From positions 23,841-87,840 of the forward strand of contig CAMJGD010000013.1 of assembly GCA_946405135.1 (NCBI GenBank): a stretch of 64,000 nucleotides of DNA, read 5' to 3'. Made by a program: the position numbers and the translations under genes. Of this stretch, positions 35,192-44,437 are shown piece by piece. Within the stretch, counting starts at the first letter, position 1; every line of letters starts with the position of its first letter. A model generated the notes under the pieces. That model was not told where the DNA came from, made no database searches, and saw only the letters and a program-made list of their open reading frames with translations. This stretch comes from an uncultured Clostridiaceae bacterium. GTDB lineage: Bacteria; Bacillota; Clostridia; Clostridiales; Clostridiaceae.

Positions 35192-36700
35192 TTGACTGCT
35201 AAAAATTATGAGGATATGACTTTAGCAGAACTCAAACTTATAGCTAAAGAAGTCAATATAAAAAACATATCAAAATTTAAAAAAAATGAACTTATAGAAG
35301 AGATAAGAAGAGTAAACCCAATTTCTATAAATAAAGATGGTGTAATTTTAAAAGAAAATATATCTTCAAAAGGATCTACTAAAGAGGAGATAAAAGCCAA
35401 AAGCAGTATTGCTAAGCAAAATGAAAACGTGGAAAATACATATTTTCAGAAAGAAAATCATGAAACCAGTAGAGATGAAATTAAAGAAGAGGTAAGCCAA
35501 AGTGAAAACATCACTTTAGATAAACCAGAAGAAGAAAATAAAAAGGAAAAACTAAAGACTATGATAAATGATTCAGATTCAGCAAAAGGCGTATTAGAGA
35601 TAAATGAAAATAATAGCTTTGGATTTTTAAGAGGAAAAAATTATCTTACAAGTCCTGAAGATATATATGTTTCACCTTCTCAAATAAGGAGATTTAATTT
35701 AAGGACTGGAGATCAGGTAGAAGGAAAAGTTAGATTTCCTAAAGAAGGAGAAAAATTTAAAGCATTATTATATGTGGAAAGAATAAATGGCGAAAATCCA
35801 GAAAAGGCAGTAGGAAGAAAATCTTTTGAAAAACTTATACCTGTGTATCCAGATGAAAGATTAAGATTAGAAACAGAAAATGAAAATGATCTTTCTTCAC
35901 GACTTATGGATATAATATGTCCTATAGGAAAAGGTCAAAGAGGAGTAATAGTAGCTCCGCCGAAAGCAGGTAAAACCACACTGCTAAAAAAGATAGCTCA
36001 AAATATATCTAAAAATTATCCAAATATAAAGCTTATAGTGGTGCTCATAGATGAAAGACCAGAAGAAGTTACAGATATGCAAAGATCCATAAATGGTGAA
36101 GTTATATACTCTACTTTTGATGAAGAACCAGAACATCATACGAAAGTAGCTCAAATGGTTCTAGAAAGAGCAAAAAGAATGGTAGAGCAGGGTCAGGATG
36201 TAGTAATATTATTAGATAGTTTAACAAGACTTGCCAGGGCCTATAACTTAACCATTACACCTACAGGAAGAACTCTTTCTGGAGGATTAGATCCAGGAGC
36301 TCTTATAATGCCTAAAAAATTCTTTGGAGCTGCAAGAAACATAGAAGAAGGAGGCAGCTTAACCATATTAGCTACAGCTTTGGTTGAAACAGGCAGTAGA
36401 ATGGATGATATGATATTTGAAGAATTTAAAGGTACAGGAAATATGGAGGTCCATTTGGATAGGAAACTTCAAGAAAGAAGGATATTCCCTGCCATAGATA
36501 TTTATAAATCTGGAACCAGAAAAGAAGATCTTCTTTTGACAGAAGAAGAAAGAGAAGTATCTTATAACATACGAAAAGTAATGTATAGAGAAGGTAATGT
36601 AGAAAATATTACAGAAAAATTAATAAATCTGTTATCTAAAACTAAAAATAATAAAGAATTTACAGAGATGTTTAAAAAGATAGATTTATCTTCAAAATAG
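35192..36700 (+). CDS. rho: Transcription termination factor Rho
   Basis: 502 aa from TTG 35192 with GGAGGTG. N-terminal Rho_N/SAP-like helices ([30 protein letters not shown]) are followed by a charged, low-complexity insert (about 50-125), which makes the protein longer than the roughly 420-aa E. coli form. Then come the cold-shock RNA-binding domain ([23 protein letters not shown]) and the RecA-type ATPase (Walker [24 protein letters not shown]-loop GLDPGAL). It is a hexameric RNA helicase that ends transcription. Upstream about 225 bp lack genes. Confidence 0.97.
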   Translation: MTAKNYEDMTLAELKLIAKEVNIKNISKFKKNELIEEIRRVNPISINKDGVILKENISSKGSTKEEIKAKSSIAKQNENVENTYFQKENHETSRDEIKEEVSQSENITLDKPEEENKKEKLKTMINDSDSAKGVLEINENNSFGFLRGKNYLTSPEDIYVSPSQIRRFNLRTGDQVEGKVRFPKEGEKFKALLYVERINGENPEKAVGRKSFEKLIPVYPDERLRLETENENDLSSRLMDIICPIGKGQRGVIVAPPKAGKTTLLKKIAQNISKNYPNIKLIVVLIDERPEEVTDMQRSINGEVIYSTFDEEPEHHTKVAQMVLERAKRMVEQGQDVVILLDSLTRLARAYNLTITPTGRTLSGGLDPGALIMPKKFFGAARNIEEGGSLTILATALVETGSRMDDMIFEEFKGTGNMEVHLDRKLQERRIFPAIDIYKSGTRKEDLLLTEEEREVSYNIRKVMYREGNVENITEKLINLLSKTKNNKEFTEMFKKIDLSSK

Positions 36701-36714
36701 TATAAAAAGAAAAT

Positions 36715-36740
36715 GGGAAAGATAAATATCTTTCCCTAAT
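36715..36740. terminator. Bidirectional terminator rho / rpmE
   Basis: GGGAAAGATA at 36715-36724 and TATCTTTCCC at 36727-36736, perfect 10-bp stem; T-rich on the minus side, serving rpmE, and moderately on the plus side for rho. Confidence 0.8.
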
Positions 36741-36742
36741 TT

Positions 36743-36955
36743 CTATTCTTCGTTTTTTAAGTTGAACTTCCTGTTAAATCTCTCAACTCTTCCGCCTACG
36801 TCAACTATCTTCTGACGACCAGTGAAGAATGGATGGCATTTAGAGCATATTTCTACTTTTAGTTCTTTTTTAACAGAACCTGTTGTAAAAGTATTTCCAC
36901 ATGCACACTTAACCACAGCATCATGGTGGTATTCTGGATGTATGCCTTCTCTCAT
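36743..36955 (-). CDS. rpmE: 50S ribosomal protein L31
   Basis: 70 aa from ATG 36955, where AGAGGTGA is correctly spaced; an in-frame TTG at 36973 lies upstream of the ribosome binding site. It has the [11 protein letters not shown]-terminus and four cysteines (CAC and CSKC), so it is the zinc-containing C+ form. It sits opposite rho, a conserved arrangement. A sigma-A promoter is at 37003-37032. The short leader contains ACGG-GTAT-CCGT, a candidate mini-hairpin, perhaps for autoregulation. Confidence 0.96.
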   Translation of the reverse strand: MREGIHPEYHHDAVVKCACGNTFTTGSVKKELKVEICSKCHPFFTGRQKIVDVGGRVERFNRKFNLKNEE

Positions 36956-37002
36956 CTGTTTCACCTCTTTCAAATTACGGATACCCGTTATATAACTACT
37001 AG

Positions 37003-37032
37003 ATTATAGCATAAATTTTCTTTAATAGTCAA
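37003..37032 (-). promoter_or_regulatory. Sigma-A promoter of rpmE
   Basis: On the minus strand TTGACT (37032-37027), 18-bp spacer, TATAAT (37008-37003), about 48 bp upstream of the start codon. Confidence 0.65.
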
Positions 37033-37042
37033 GATAAATAGT

Positions 37043-37252
37043 AATTTAAGTGAGACTCCAAATTTTATATTTGGTCAGTCGGACTTACACCTACGTAATG
37101 AAATGGAGTAGGCGTTTCATTATAAATAATGATAAAAAACTTGATATATAGGCATTTATAGTATCATAAACTAAAGGAAACTCCTACTTCGCTACTCTAC
37201 GTAGGAGTAAGTTCCGCTAGCTAAATCGAAGATTTAGAGCGTCACTTAAATT
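37043..37252. repeat. 210-bp structured element with terminal inverted repeats (MITE-like)
   Basis: The ends are AATTTAAGTGA (37043-37053) and TCACTTAAATT (37242-37252), perfect 11-bp inverted repeats. Inside are several stems. CCAAAT/ATTTGG lies near 37058-37074. CCTAC/GTAGG lies around 37092-37114. GGAA-ACTCCTAC ... GTAGGAGT-AAG-TTCC lies at about 37178-37215, and CTAAATC/GATTTAG at 37221-37237. There is no ORF. G+C is higher than the flanks. The whole looks like a non-autonomous mobile repeat or a multi-stem RNA. No target-site duplication is obvious. Confidence 0.55.
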
Positions 37253-37375
37253 CTAATTTATAGTTTAGTGTTTTTAAACAAAAATACAGTAAAATAACGA
37301 CTTTTTTATATTGATATTAAGTGCTATAATCAATAATGTAAATTTCATTATAACATTCATGAAGGAGTAGTTGGA

Positions 37376-37993
37376 ATGGCGAAATTGTATTTTAGATATG
37401 GGGCGATGAATTCAGGAAAATCCACAAACCTTATGCAGGTAGCCTATAATTATGAAGAAAGAGGAATGAAAGCTATAATATTAAAGCCAAAAACAGATAG
37501 TAAAGGTGGAGATACTGTAGTATCAAGGCTTGGGGTCATAAGAAAAGTTGATTTGCTATTAAGTGATAAAGAAAGTGTGTTTGATAATATAGAAAAATGG
37601 ATAGAAGAAAAGGGAGAGATTGACTGTATTTTAGTAGATGAAGTACAATTTTTTAAGAAGAATCAAATTGATGATTTGTTTAAAATAGCTGTAATTAAAG
37701 ATATACCTGTTATATGTTATGGGCTTAGAACAGATTTTCAAATGAATGGTTTTGAAGGCAGTGAAAGACTTCTTTTATTAGCTCATAGCATAGAAGAGAT
37801 GAAAACCATATGTACCTGTGGAAGAAAAGCCATTCTTAATGGACGAAAGATAAATGGAGAGTACGTATTTGAAGGGGAACAGATAGCTATAGATAATCAA
37901 GATCAGGTGGAGTATCAATCTCTTTGCGGAGTATGTTATTATAAATATAAATCTAAATATAAAGAAAAAATTGGTCAAAATCAAAGTTATTAG
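37376..37993 (+). CDS. tdk: Thymidine kinase
   Basis: 205 aa, ATG 37376 with GAAGGAG. Type II enzyme: P-loop YGAMNSGKSTNL (about 8-19), DEVQFF (Walker B/lid), the C-terminal thymidine-binding loop, and a four-Cys zinc site (CTCG ... CGVC). It phosphorylates thymidine to dTMP in salvage. It is followed 20 bp later by the DUF1385-prmC fusion, so probably the first gene of the tdk-prmC-prfA operon. Confidence 0.95.
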   Translation: MAKLYFRYGAMNSGKSTNLMQVAYNYEERGMKAIILKPKTDSKGGDTVVSRLGVIRKVDLLLSDKESVFDNIEKWIEEKGEIDCILVDEVQFFKKNQIDDLFKIAVIKDIPVICYGLRTDFQMNGFEGSERLLLLAHSIEEMKTICTCGRKAILNGRKINGEYVFEGEQIAIDNQDQVEYQSLCGVCYYKYKSKYKEKIGQNQSY

Positions 37994-38013
37994 TTTTAAG
38001 AAAGAGGTTTAGT

Positions 38014-39780
38014 ATGAATAAAAAACACTATGTTGGTGGTCAGGCTGTAATAGAAGGGGTTATGATGAGAGGTAGCAAGGGCGTGGCTACAGCAGTTAGG
38101 ACTCCAGATGGAAGTATAAATATAAATTTAGACGAAAGCATACCATTAACTAAAAAAAATAAAATTTTATCATTACCATTTATAAGAGGATTTATTTCAC
38201 TTATAGAATCTTTGATCATCGGTATAAAAACATTGAATTATTCTGCTACTTTTTTTGAAGAAGAAGAAGAGGAACCTTCTAAATTTGAAAAATTTTTAGA
38301 TAAGGTTTTTAAAGATAAAGCTAATGATGTAGTGGTAGGAATTACTTTAGTAATATCATTTATATTTTCTTTTTCAATTTTTTTCTTTTTACCTACAGCT
38401 ATAGCCAATGTTTTTAAATATTTAAAGTTTAATACCTTTGGACTTAATATAATAGAAGGAATAATAAGAGTTTCTATATTTTTGCTATATTTATACCTTA
38501 TATCTAAAATAGAAGATATAAATAGGCTTTTTCAATATCATGGCGCAGAACATAAAACTATATTTTGCTATGAATTTGATGAGGAATTAACTGTAGAAAA
38601 TGCAAGAAAGTTTAAAAGATTTCATCCTAGATGTGGTACTAACTTTTTATTTTTAGTAATGATAGTTAGTATTGTACTTTTTTCTTTTACAGGATGGGGA
38701 AATGTGTGGATGAGGCTTTTATACAGAATTTTGCTTCTACCCTTAGTTTCTGGAATTACTTATGAGATAATAAGATGGCTTGGGAAAAGTGAAAATAGGT
38801 TTTCTAAAATCGTTGCTTATCCTGGACTCAAGCTTCAAAGTCTAACTACAAAAGAACCAGATGATTCCCAATTAGAAGTGGCAATTGCAGCTTTAAAGGC
38901 ATCGGAAGGTATAGAAGAAGATAAGACCATAGGTAAACTATTAGAAGAAGGTAACCAAATATTAAAAAATAAAGATATAGAAAGTTATATATTGGATACT
39001 CAACTTCTTTTAGCTAAGGTTTTAGAAAGAGATAAATTGTATGTAATTACCCATAAAGAAGAAAAAGTTTCTAAAAAGGCTGTGGAAGAATTCTTATATT
39101 TAATAAATTTAAGAGCAGAAAAAATGCCTATAAAATACATATTAAGAAGCTGTGAGTTTATGGGAATGGATTTTTATGTAAGACAAGGAGTGTTAATACC
39201 AAGACCAGATACGGAAATACTGGTAGAAGAAGCATTAAAATTAATTAAACAAAAAAACATGAATTATGTATGTGATTTATGCTGTGGAAGTGGAGCTATA
39301 GGATTGTCTTTAGCAAACTATTCATTAAGTATAAAAGTGGATTGTGTGGATATCTCTGATGATGCAGCTGAGGTTACTACAACCAATATAGAAAAATTAA
39401 AATTAGGTGAAAGGGTAAAATTAATAAGAAGTGACTTGCTTAATTATGCAGAACAAAATGGAATATACTATGATATGATAGTATGCAATCCGCCTTATAT
39501 AAAAAGTGAGACTATAAATGAGCTTATGGAGGATGTAAAACTTTATGAACCACATTTAGCTTTAGATGGTGGAGAAGATGGATTATATTTTTATAAAAAA
39601 ATTATTATGCAGAGTATTAATGTATTAAAAAAAGGCGGTATATTAGCCTTTGAAATAGGACATGATCAATACGAAGAGGTGGAAAAAATATTTAAAGATA
39701 ATGGATACGAAGATATAGTATGTGTTAAAGATTTGGCGGGAAATGACAGAGTTGCCATAGGAAGACTGAAGGAACCATAG
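38014..39780 (+). CDS. prmC: DUF1385 membrane protein fused to PrmC (release factor glutamine methyltransferase)
   Basis: 588 aa in a single uninterrupted frame. Residues 1-290 are DUF1385: MNKKHYVGGQAVIEGVMMRG, then membrane helices (IVISFIFSFSIFFFLPTAI; FLFLVMIVSIVLFSF) and YHGAEHKTIFCYE. Residues about 300-588 are PrmC/HemK: N-terminal helical domain, SAM motif CDLCCGSGAIGLSLA, and catalytic NPPY at 492-495. PrmC methylates the GGQ glutamine of RF1/RF2; prfA lies 87 bp downstream. In most Firmicutes the two parts are separate adjacent genes. The fusion would tether PrmC to the membrane. Confidence 0.92.
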   Translation: MNKKHYVGGQAVIEGVMMRGSKGVATAVRTPDGSININLDESIPLTKKNKILSLPFIRGFISLIESLIIGIKTLNYSATFFEEEEEEPSKFEKFLDKVFKDKANDVVVGITLVISFIFSFSIFFFLPTAIANVFKYLKFNTFGLNIIEGIIRVSIFLLYLYLISKIEDINRLFQYHGAEHKTIFCYEFDEELTVENARKFKRFHPRCGTNFLFLVMIVSIVLFSFTGWGNVWMRLLYRILLLPLVSGITYEIIRWLGKSENRFSKIVAYPGLKLQSLTTKEPDDSQLEVAIAALKASEGIEEDKTIGKLLEEGNQILKNKDIESYILDTQLLLAKVLERDKLYVITHKEEKVSKKAVEEFLYLINLRAEKMPIKYILRSCEFMGMDFYVRQGVLIPRPDTEILVEEALKLIKQKNMNYVCDLCCGSGAIGLSLANYSLSIKVDCVDISDDAAEVTTTNIEKLKLGERVKLIRSDLLNYAEQNGIYYDMIVCNPPYIKSETINELMEDVKLYEPHLALDGGEDGLYFYKKIIMQSINVLKKGGILAFEIGHDQYEEVEKIFKDNGYEDIVCVKDLAGNDRVAIGRLKEP

Positions 39781-39867
39781 CCTATATGCAGAATTTTTAT
39801 TGATATGAATAATATTGTTATGATATAATAATAAACTATGAAAATAAGGAGTACGGAGTGATAGGAT

Positions 39868-40950
39868 ATGTTAGAGAGACTTAATTTTATTGAAAATAAA
39901 TATGAAGAGCTATCTGTTAAAATAGGGGATCCTTCAATTATGGCTAATCAAAAAGAATGGCAGAAACTTTGTAAAGAACATTCGGAATTAGAAAATATAG
40001 TAACCATGTATAGAGAATATAAAAAGTTTGAAGAAGATATAGAGTTTAACAAACAAATATGTGAAGAAGAAAGCGATGCAGAACTTAAAGAAATGGCTCA
40101 AGAAGAACTAAAGGAGCTTATGCAGAAAAAAGAAAAGTTAGTAGAAGATATAAAAATTGCACTTATTCCTAAAGACCCTAACGATGATAAAAACGTGTTT
40201 ATAGAAATAAGAGGCGGAGCAGGTGGAGAAGAAGCAGCATTATTTGCAGCAAATCTTTTTAGAATGTATACAAGGTATGCAGAAAACAGAAGATGGAAAA
40301 TAGAAATGATGAGTTCTAATGAAACTGATATTGGCGGATTTAAAGAAGTTGTATTCATGGTAAGAGGAGAAGGAGCATACAGCAGATTAAAATACGAAAG
40401 TGGAACTCATAGAGTACAAAGAGTTCCAGATACAGAATCCAGCGGAAGAATCCATACTTCTACTGCTACTGTGGCAGTACTGCCAGAAGTAGAGGATGTA
40501 GATATAGAAATAAACCCTAATGATTTAAGAATAGATGTATATAGATCCTCAGGGCATGGTGGACAGTGTGTTAATACAACAGATTCTGCAGTAAGAATAA
40601 CTCACTTACCTACAGGTTTGGTTGTTACCTGTCAGGATGAAAAATCACAGCTTAAAAATAAAGAAAAAGCTATGAAGGTTTTAAGATCTAGACTATATGA
40701 AAAAGCTGAATCCGAAAGGCTAGCAGGTATTGCAGAAGATAGAAAAAGTCAGGTGGGAACTGGAGATAGAAGTGAAAGAATAAGAACTTATAATTACCCA
40801 CAAGGAAGGGTTACAGATCATAGGATAGGATTGACTTTATATAAACTTGATGCATTTTTAGATGGAGATATTGATGAAGTAATAGATGCTTTAATAGCAA
40901 CTGAACAGGCTGAAAAGATGAAAGCTATGGGCAATACTGAAGAACTATAA
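39868..40950 (+). CDS. prfA: Peptide chain release factor 1
   Basis: 360 aa, ATG 39868, GGAG box upstream at 39847. It carries the GGQ motif in [19 protein letters not shown] (about residue 234), which enters the peptidyl-transferase centre. It terminates translation at UAA and UAG. It is the substrate of the PrmC domain encoded just upstream, and is followed 22 bp later by an unknown membrane protein gene. Confidence 0.97.
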   Translation: MLERLNFIENKYEELSVKIGDPSIMANQKEWQKLCKEHSELENIVTMYREYKKFEEDIEFNKQICEEESDAELKEMAQEELKELMQKKEKLVEDIKIALIPKDPNDDKNVFIEIRGGAGGEEAALFAANLFRMYTRYAENRRWKIEMMSSNETDIGGFKEVVFMVRGEGAYSRLKYESGTHRVQRVPDTESSGRIHTSTATVAVLPEVEDVDIEINPNDLRIDVYRSSGHGGQCVNTTDSAVRITHLPTGLVVTCQDEKSQLKNKEKAMKVLRSRLYEKAESERLAGIAEDRKSQVGTGDRSERIRTYNYPQGRVTDHRIGLTLYKLDAFLDGDIDEVIDALIATEQAEKMKAMGNTEEL

Positions 40951-40972
40951 TATTTATTTTAGAGGTGAATAA

Positions 40973-41560
40973 ATGGATATAAATAAAGCCATAAGAAAGC
41001 AGAAAAAATCTTATAAGATATTTATGCTATCTATGTGCTTTATTTTTTTAATATTGCCTCTGGTGCTGTTTATATACGGTAATATAACCTTCTTTTTACT
41101 TAGCTATTTAATTTTTATAGAAATTATGATAATTTTAGCAATGGTAGGAAGAAAAAACTGGGAACGGTTAGAATTTCAGTGCCAGAATAATAGATTAAAA
41201 ATCAAGCTGGGCGTTTTTGGGAAGAAATACATAGTTTTATGTGACAAGGTAGTTTTGGTACATACTGAAAAATCAAGAGAAGACATAGAGCTTATTTTGA
41301 TATCCAGTATGAAATTTAGAAATAAAAAATTTAAACCTGTAAGTCTTGATTTATTTAAAAAATACCCATATGCTGCTTCTCAATATGAAAAGATAAAAAA
41401 AATGCATCCAGAGCACTCCTATTATTATATGACTATAAAAAATGGAGGCTTTTATAAATATATGTTATTAGATATAATTTATAAGAATTGTGTTAAAGCT
41501 GTATATACTGAAGAGGCTATTGATAGTATAAAGCTAGCTAGAGGACAGAAAGAATTTTAG
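40973..41560 (+). CDS. Hypothetical membrane protein with two adjacent helices
   Basis: 195 aa, ATG 40973 with AGAGGTGA. Two hydrophobic helices lie near the N-terminus (IFMLSMCFIFLILPLVLFIYG and FFLLSYLIFIEIMIILAMV), followed by a cytoplasmic PH-like beta-rich region (RLKIKLGVFGKKYIVLCDKVVLVHTE) and a basic tail. Not recognised further. It is the last gene of the tdk-prmC-prfA run. Confidence 0.65.
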   Translation: MDINKAIRKQKKSYKIFMLSMCFIFLILPLVLFIYGNITFFLLSYLIFIEIMIILAMVGRKNWERLEFQCQNNRLKIKLGVFGKKYIVLCDKVVLVHTEKSREDIELILISSMKFRNKKFKPVSLDLFKKYPYAASQYEKIKKMHPEHSYYYMTIKNGGFYKYMLLDIIYKNCVKAVYTEEAIDSIKLARGQKEF

Positions 41561-41567
41561 TTATAAT

Positions 41568-41604
41568 CCCTTATCTATAGCAATAAAATGTTATAGATGA
41601 GGGG
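41568..41604 (+). promoter_or_regulatory. Leader hairpin covering the ZIP gene ribosome binding site
   Basis: CCCTTATCTATA at 41568-41579 pairs over all 12 positions (one G-U) with TATAGATGAGGG at 41592-41603, with a 12-nt loop. The 3' arm is the Shine-Dalgarno sequence (GAGGGGTGA) of the ZIP transporter gene at 41613. There is no T-tract, so it is not a normal terminator. It is a candidate translational switch. Confidence 0.5.
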
Positions 41605-41612
41605 TGATGTTA

Positions 41613-42329
41613 TTGAATAGATTTTTATTTGTAGTAATTTTGTCTTCTTTAATTTCCATGGTTGGAACTATGCTAGGAGCATCTATAGGGGTTTTTATAA
41701 AGAATCCTGGTAAGAGACTTTTAAGTGGTATAATGAGTTTTGCAGCAGGTTTAATGTTAGCAGTGGTAGTGTTTGATCTTATTCCTGAAGCTATAGGCAA
41801 GAGTAGTGTTTTAAAAGTTATATTATACTATTTTGCAGGTATAATAATAATTATGTTTATTGAAAGTACTTTAAATACTAAAGATAAACCTTATATTAAA
41901 GTAGCAATGATTACTGCCTTAGGAATTATGCTGCACAATCTTCCAGAGGGAGTAATTATGGGATGTGGATTTGCAGCAGGCCAGAGTTTAGGATTTAAAA
42001 TGAGCATTATTATAGCTATTCATGATATACCTGAAGGTATAGCAGTAACGGCTCCTTTAATGGCCTCAAGAGTGAGACCGCTTAAAATACTGCTATATGC
42101 TTTTATTACTGCACTGCCAACAGCTATTGGAGCGGTTTTAGGTGTTATTCTAGGAGGAATATCAGAGTCTTCTTTATCTATTTGTCTTTCTGTTGCTTCG
42201 GGTATAATGATGTATGTGGTGTTTGGAGAACTTATTCCAGAATCTAATAAAACATGGCATGGAATTACTAATACTTTATCTATATTGTTAGGTATAACCA
42301 TAGGATTAATCATGGTTACTATATTATGA
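41613..42329 (+). CDS. ZIP family metal transporter
   Basis: 238 aa from TTG 41613, 6 nt after GAGGGGTG; in-frame GTG 41604 and ATG 41607 are inside or touching that site. About eight membrane helices. Helices IV and V carry the metal-binding motifs HNLPEG and HDIPEG (GIMLHNLPEGVIMG; AIHDIPEGIAV), as in the GufA/ZupT subgroup. It likely imports zinc or related divalent metals (direction inferred from family). Its ribosome binding site is sequestered in the hairpin at 41568-41604. sua5 follows after 30 bp. Confidence 0.88.
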   Translation: MNRFLFVVILSSLISMVGTMLGASIGVFIKNPGKRLLSGIMSFAAGLMLAVVVFDLIPEAIGKSSVLKVILYYFAGIIIIMFIESTLNTKDKPYIKVAMITALGIMLHNLPEGVIMGCGFAAGQSLGFKMSIIIAIHDIPEGIAVTAPLMASRVRPLKILLYAFITALPTAIGAVLGVILGGISESSLSICLSVASGIMMYVVFGELIPESNKTWHGITNTLSILLGITIGLIMVTIL

Positions 42330-42359
42330 GCACAATTTGATAACAAAGGAGGGAGATTT

Positions 42360-43409
42360 ATGGATACAAAGATTTCTATAATGGAAGAAAATCAAATAGA
42401 TTATGAAGCTGTTAAAGAGGCTGCTAAAGTAATAAAGGATGGAGGACTAGTAGCTTTTCCTACAGAAACAGTATATGGACTAGGAGCAAATGCTCTTGAT
42501 GCCAATGCAGTAAAAAAAATATTTGAAGCAAAAGGGAGACCACAGGATAATCCGCTTATAATTCATGTGTCTTCAAAAGATATAAAAGAATTGGTGAAAG
42601 ATGTTCCTGAAGTTGCAGAGAGTATTATGGAAAGGTTTTGGCCAGGACCTTTAACTTTAATATTTGAAAAGTCAGATATTGTACCTGAAAGAACTAGTGC
42701 TGGTTTAAAAACTGTAGGTATAAGGATGCCTTCAAATCCAATAGCGAGAGAACTTATAAAAACCTCAAAAGTTCCCATAGCAGCACCTTCTGCTAATATT
42801 TCAGGAAGGCCTAGTCCTACTGAAGTTTCTAGATGTATAGAAGATTTAAATGGAAAGATTGAATATATTTTAGGCGGGGAGTGCAGTGAAGTAGGAGTTG
42901 AGTCTACTATAGTAGATTGCACTGTAGACCCACCTTGTATACTAAGACCAGGAGCTATAACCTTAGAGATGCTAAAAGCCATAGATGAGAGAATTTACAT
43001 AGACCCAGCAGTGATGGAGAAACCTAAAAAGGGTTTGAAGCCTAAGGCACCAGGAATGAAGTATAGACACTATGCTCCAAAGGCTCCATTAAAAATAATA
43101 GATGGCGATATAAAAAAAACTATTGCAAAAATCAATGAAATGGTGCAAAATTATATAGATGGCGGTAAGAAAGTAGGAATTATTGCTACAGATGAAACTT
43201 TTGAATTTTATCCCCAGGGTGAAATTATTTCTTTGGGAAGCAGAAATAACCTGGAGGATGTGGCAAAGAATTTATTTGAAGTGTTAAGAATCTTTGATGA
43301 TAAAGCTGTAGATATAATATTATCAGAAAGCTTTGAAGAAAAAGGTATAGGCATAGCCATAATGAATAGACTGAAGAAATCCGCAGGTTTTGATATAATT
43401 AAGGTTTAA
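42360..43409 (+). CDS. sua5: L-threonylcarbamoyladenylate synthase (Sua5)
   Basis: 349 aa, ATG 42360 with AAGGAGGGAG. An N-terminal YrdC/TsaC domain (about 15-205; GLVAFPTETVYGLGANA; KGRPQDNPLIIH; SANISGRPSPTEV) makes threonylcarbamoyl-AMP from Thr, bicarbonate and ATP. The C-terminal Sua5 domain follows the linker PKAPGMKYRHYAPKAPL. This is the first step in t6A37 formation on ANN-decoding tRNAs. It is the YwlC orthologue and precedes ywlE as in Bacillus. Confidence 0.95.
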   Translation: MDTKISIMEENQIDYEAVKEAAKVIKDGGLVAFPTETVYGLGANALDANAVKKIFEAKGRPQDNPLIIHVSSKDIKELVKDVPEVAESIMERFWPGPLTLIFEKSDIVPERTSAGLKTVGIRMPSNPIARELIKTSKVPIAAPSANISGRPSPTEVSRCIEDLNGKIEYILGGECSEVGVESTIVDCTVDPPCILRPGAITLEMLKAIDERIYIDPAVMEKPKKGLKPKAPGMKYRHYAPKAPLKIIDGDIKKTIAKINEMVQNYIDGGKKVGIIATDETFEFYPQGEIISLGSRNNLEDVAKNLFEVLRIFDDKAVDIILSESFEEKGIGIAIMNRLKKSAGFDIIKV

Positions 43410-43419
43410 GGAGGTACTC

Positions 43420-43872
43420 ATGAATATATTGTTTGTATGCACAGGTAATACTTGTAGAAGTTGCATGGCTGAAGCTATTTTTAATCATAAATGCAATATA
43501 CACAATATAAATGCAAAATCAGCAGGAATTGCTGTATTGCCAGGAAGTAAAGCCTCTAAAAATTCTTCTTCAGTGGTACTTTCTCAAATGAGTGCTGATA
43601 TAAGTGGTAGAGAAGCAGTACAGTTAACAGAAAAACATTTAAATAATGCAGACCTTATTTTGACTATGACATCAAATATAAGGGATATTCTATCTTCAAA
43701 ATTTCCACAGCTAAAAAATAGAATATTTACAATAAATGAGTATGTCGGCGTAAAAGGAGACATAATAGACCCTTACGGCGGCAACATTTCTGTTTACGAA
43801 GAAACATTTTTTGAACTTAATAAATCCATAGAGTTGCTTTTGGATAAACTAAAAGAAGATAGAGCATTTTAG
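43420..43872 (+). CDS. ywlE: Low-molecular-weight phosphatase, YwlE-type (protein-arginine phosphatase)
   Basis: 150 aa, ATG 43420 with AAGGAGGT. Active-site loop CTGNTCRS at residues 7-14 and the general-acid region DPYGG near 118. The Thr within the loop is the residue that distinguishes arginine phosphatases (YwlE) from tyrosine phosphatases, so I favour dephosphorylation of phospho-arginine, the reverse of McsB. The gene order sua5-ywlE-rpiB is conserved in Firmicutes. Confidence 0.88.
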   Translation: MNILFVCTGNTCRSCMAEAIFNHKCNIHNINAKSAGIAVLPGSKASKNSSSVVLSQMSADISGREAVQLTEKHLNNADLILTMTSNIRDILSSKFPQLKNRIFTINEYVGVKGDIIDPYGGNISVYEETFFELNKSIELLLDKLKEDRAF

Positions 43873-43929
43873 ACGCTTGTATCTTCTTTTTTGCAATATA
43901 AAAAATATAATTTATGGAGGTGGCTAACT

Positions 43930-44379
43930 TTGAAAGTAGCTATAGGAAGTGATCATGGTGGTTTCAGATTAAAAGGTGAAATTATAGATCATTTAAGAAA
44001 AAAAGGAATAGAATTTTCTGATTTTGGAACCTTTAGTGAGGATTCCTGCGATTATCCTGATATAGCTATACAGGTAGCAGAAAAAGTTGCAGGAAAAGAA
44101 TTTGACTTAGGTATTTTGATATGTGGAACTGGAATAGGTATAGGTATAGCTGCCAATAAGGTTCCAGGTATAAGAGCAGCATTATGTTCAGATACTTTTA
44201 GTGCCCATGCATGCAGGGAACACAATGATGCTAATATATTAACTATAGGTCAGAGAGTAGTAGGTACAGGATTGGCTTTAGATATAGTTGATACATTTTT
44301 AAATTCTAAATTTGAAGGAGAGAGACACAAAAAGAGAATTGATAAAATAACAGAGATAGAAAAAAAATATTCAAAATAA
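43930..44379 (+). CDS. rpiB: Ribose 5-phosphate isomerase B
   Basis: 149 aa from TTG 43930, with GGAGGTGG at 43915-43922 spaced 7 nt; an in-frame start at 43891 has no such site. RpiB motifs are KVAIGSDHGGFRLK, FGILICGTGIGIGIAANK with catalytic Cys, and HNDANILTIGQR. It interconverts ribose 5-phosphate and ribulose 5-phosphate (or allose/other sugar phosphates). Confidence 0.94.
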   Translation: MKVAIGSDHGGFRLKGEIIDHLRKKGIEFSDFGTFSEDSCDYPDIAIQVAEKVAGKEFDLGILICGTGIGIGIAANKVPGIRAALCSDTFSAHACREHNDANILTIGQRVVGTGLALDIVDTFLNSKFEGERHKKRIDKITEIEKKYSK

Positions 44380-44437
44380 AAATTTGTTTTCATATTATTT
44401 AAAATAATTTTAATATAAAAGCTTAGGAGGAATATTA

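Noticed and set aside
40974..41560. Possibility that the DUF1385-prmC-prfA region contains a frameshift or pseudogene
   Set aside because: The 588-aa frame keeps intact motifs of both domains and a plausible linker, so a real fusion is more likely than an error; no broken genes were found.
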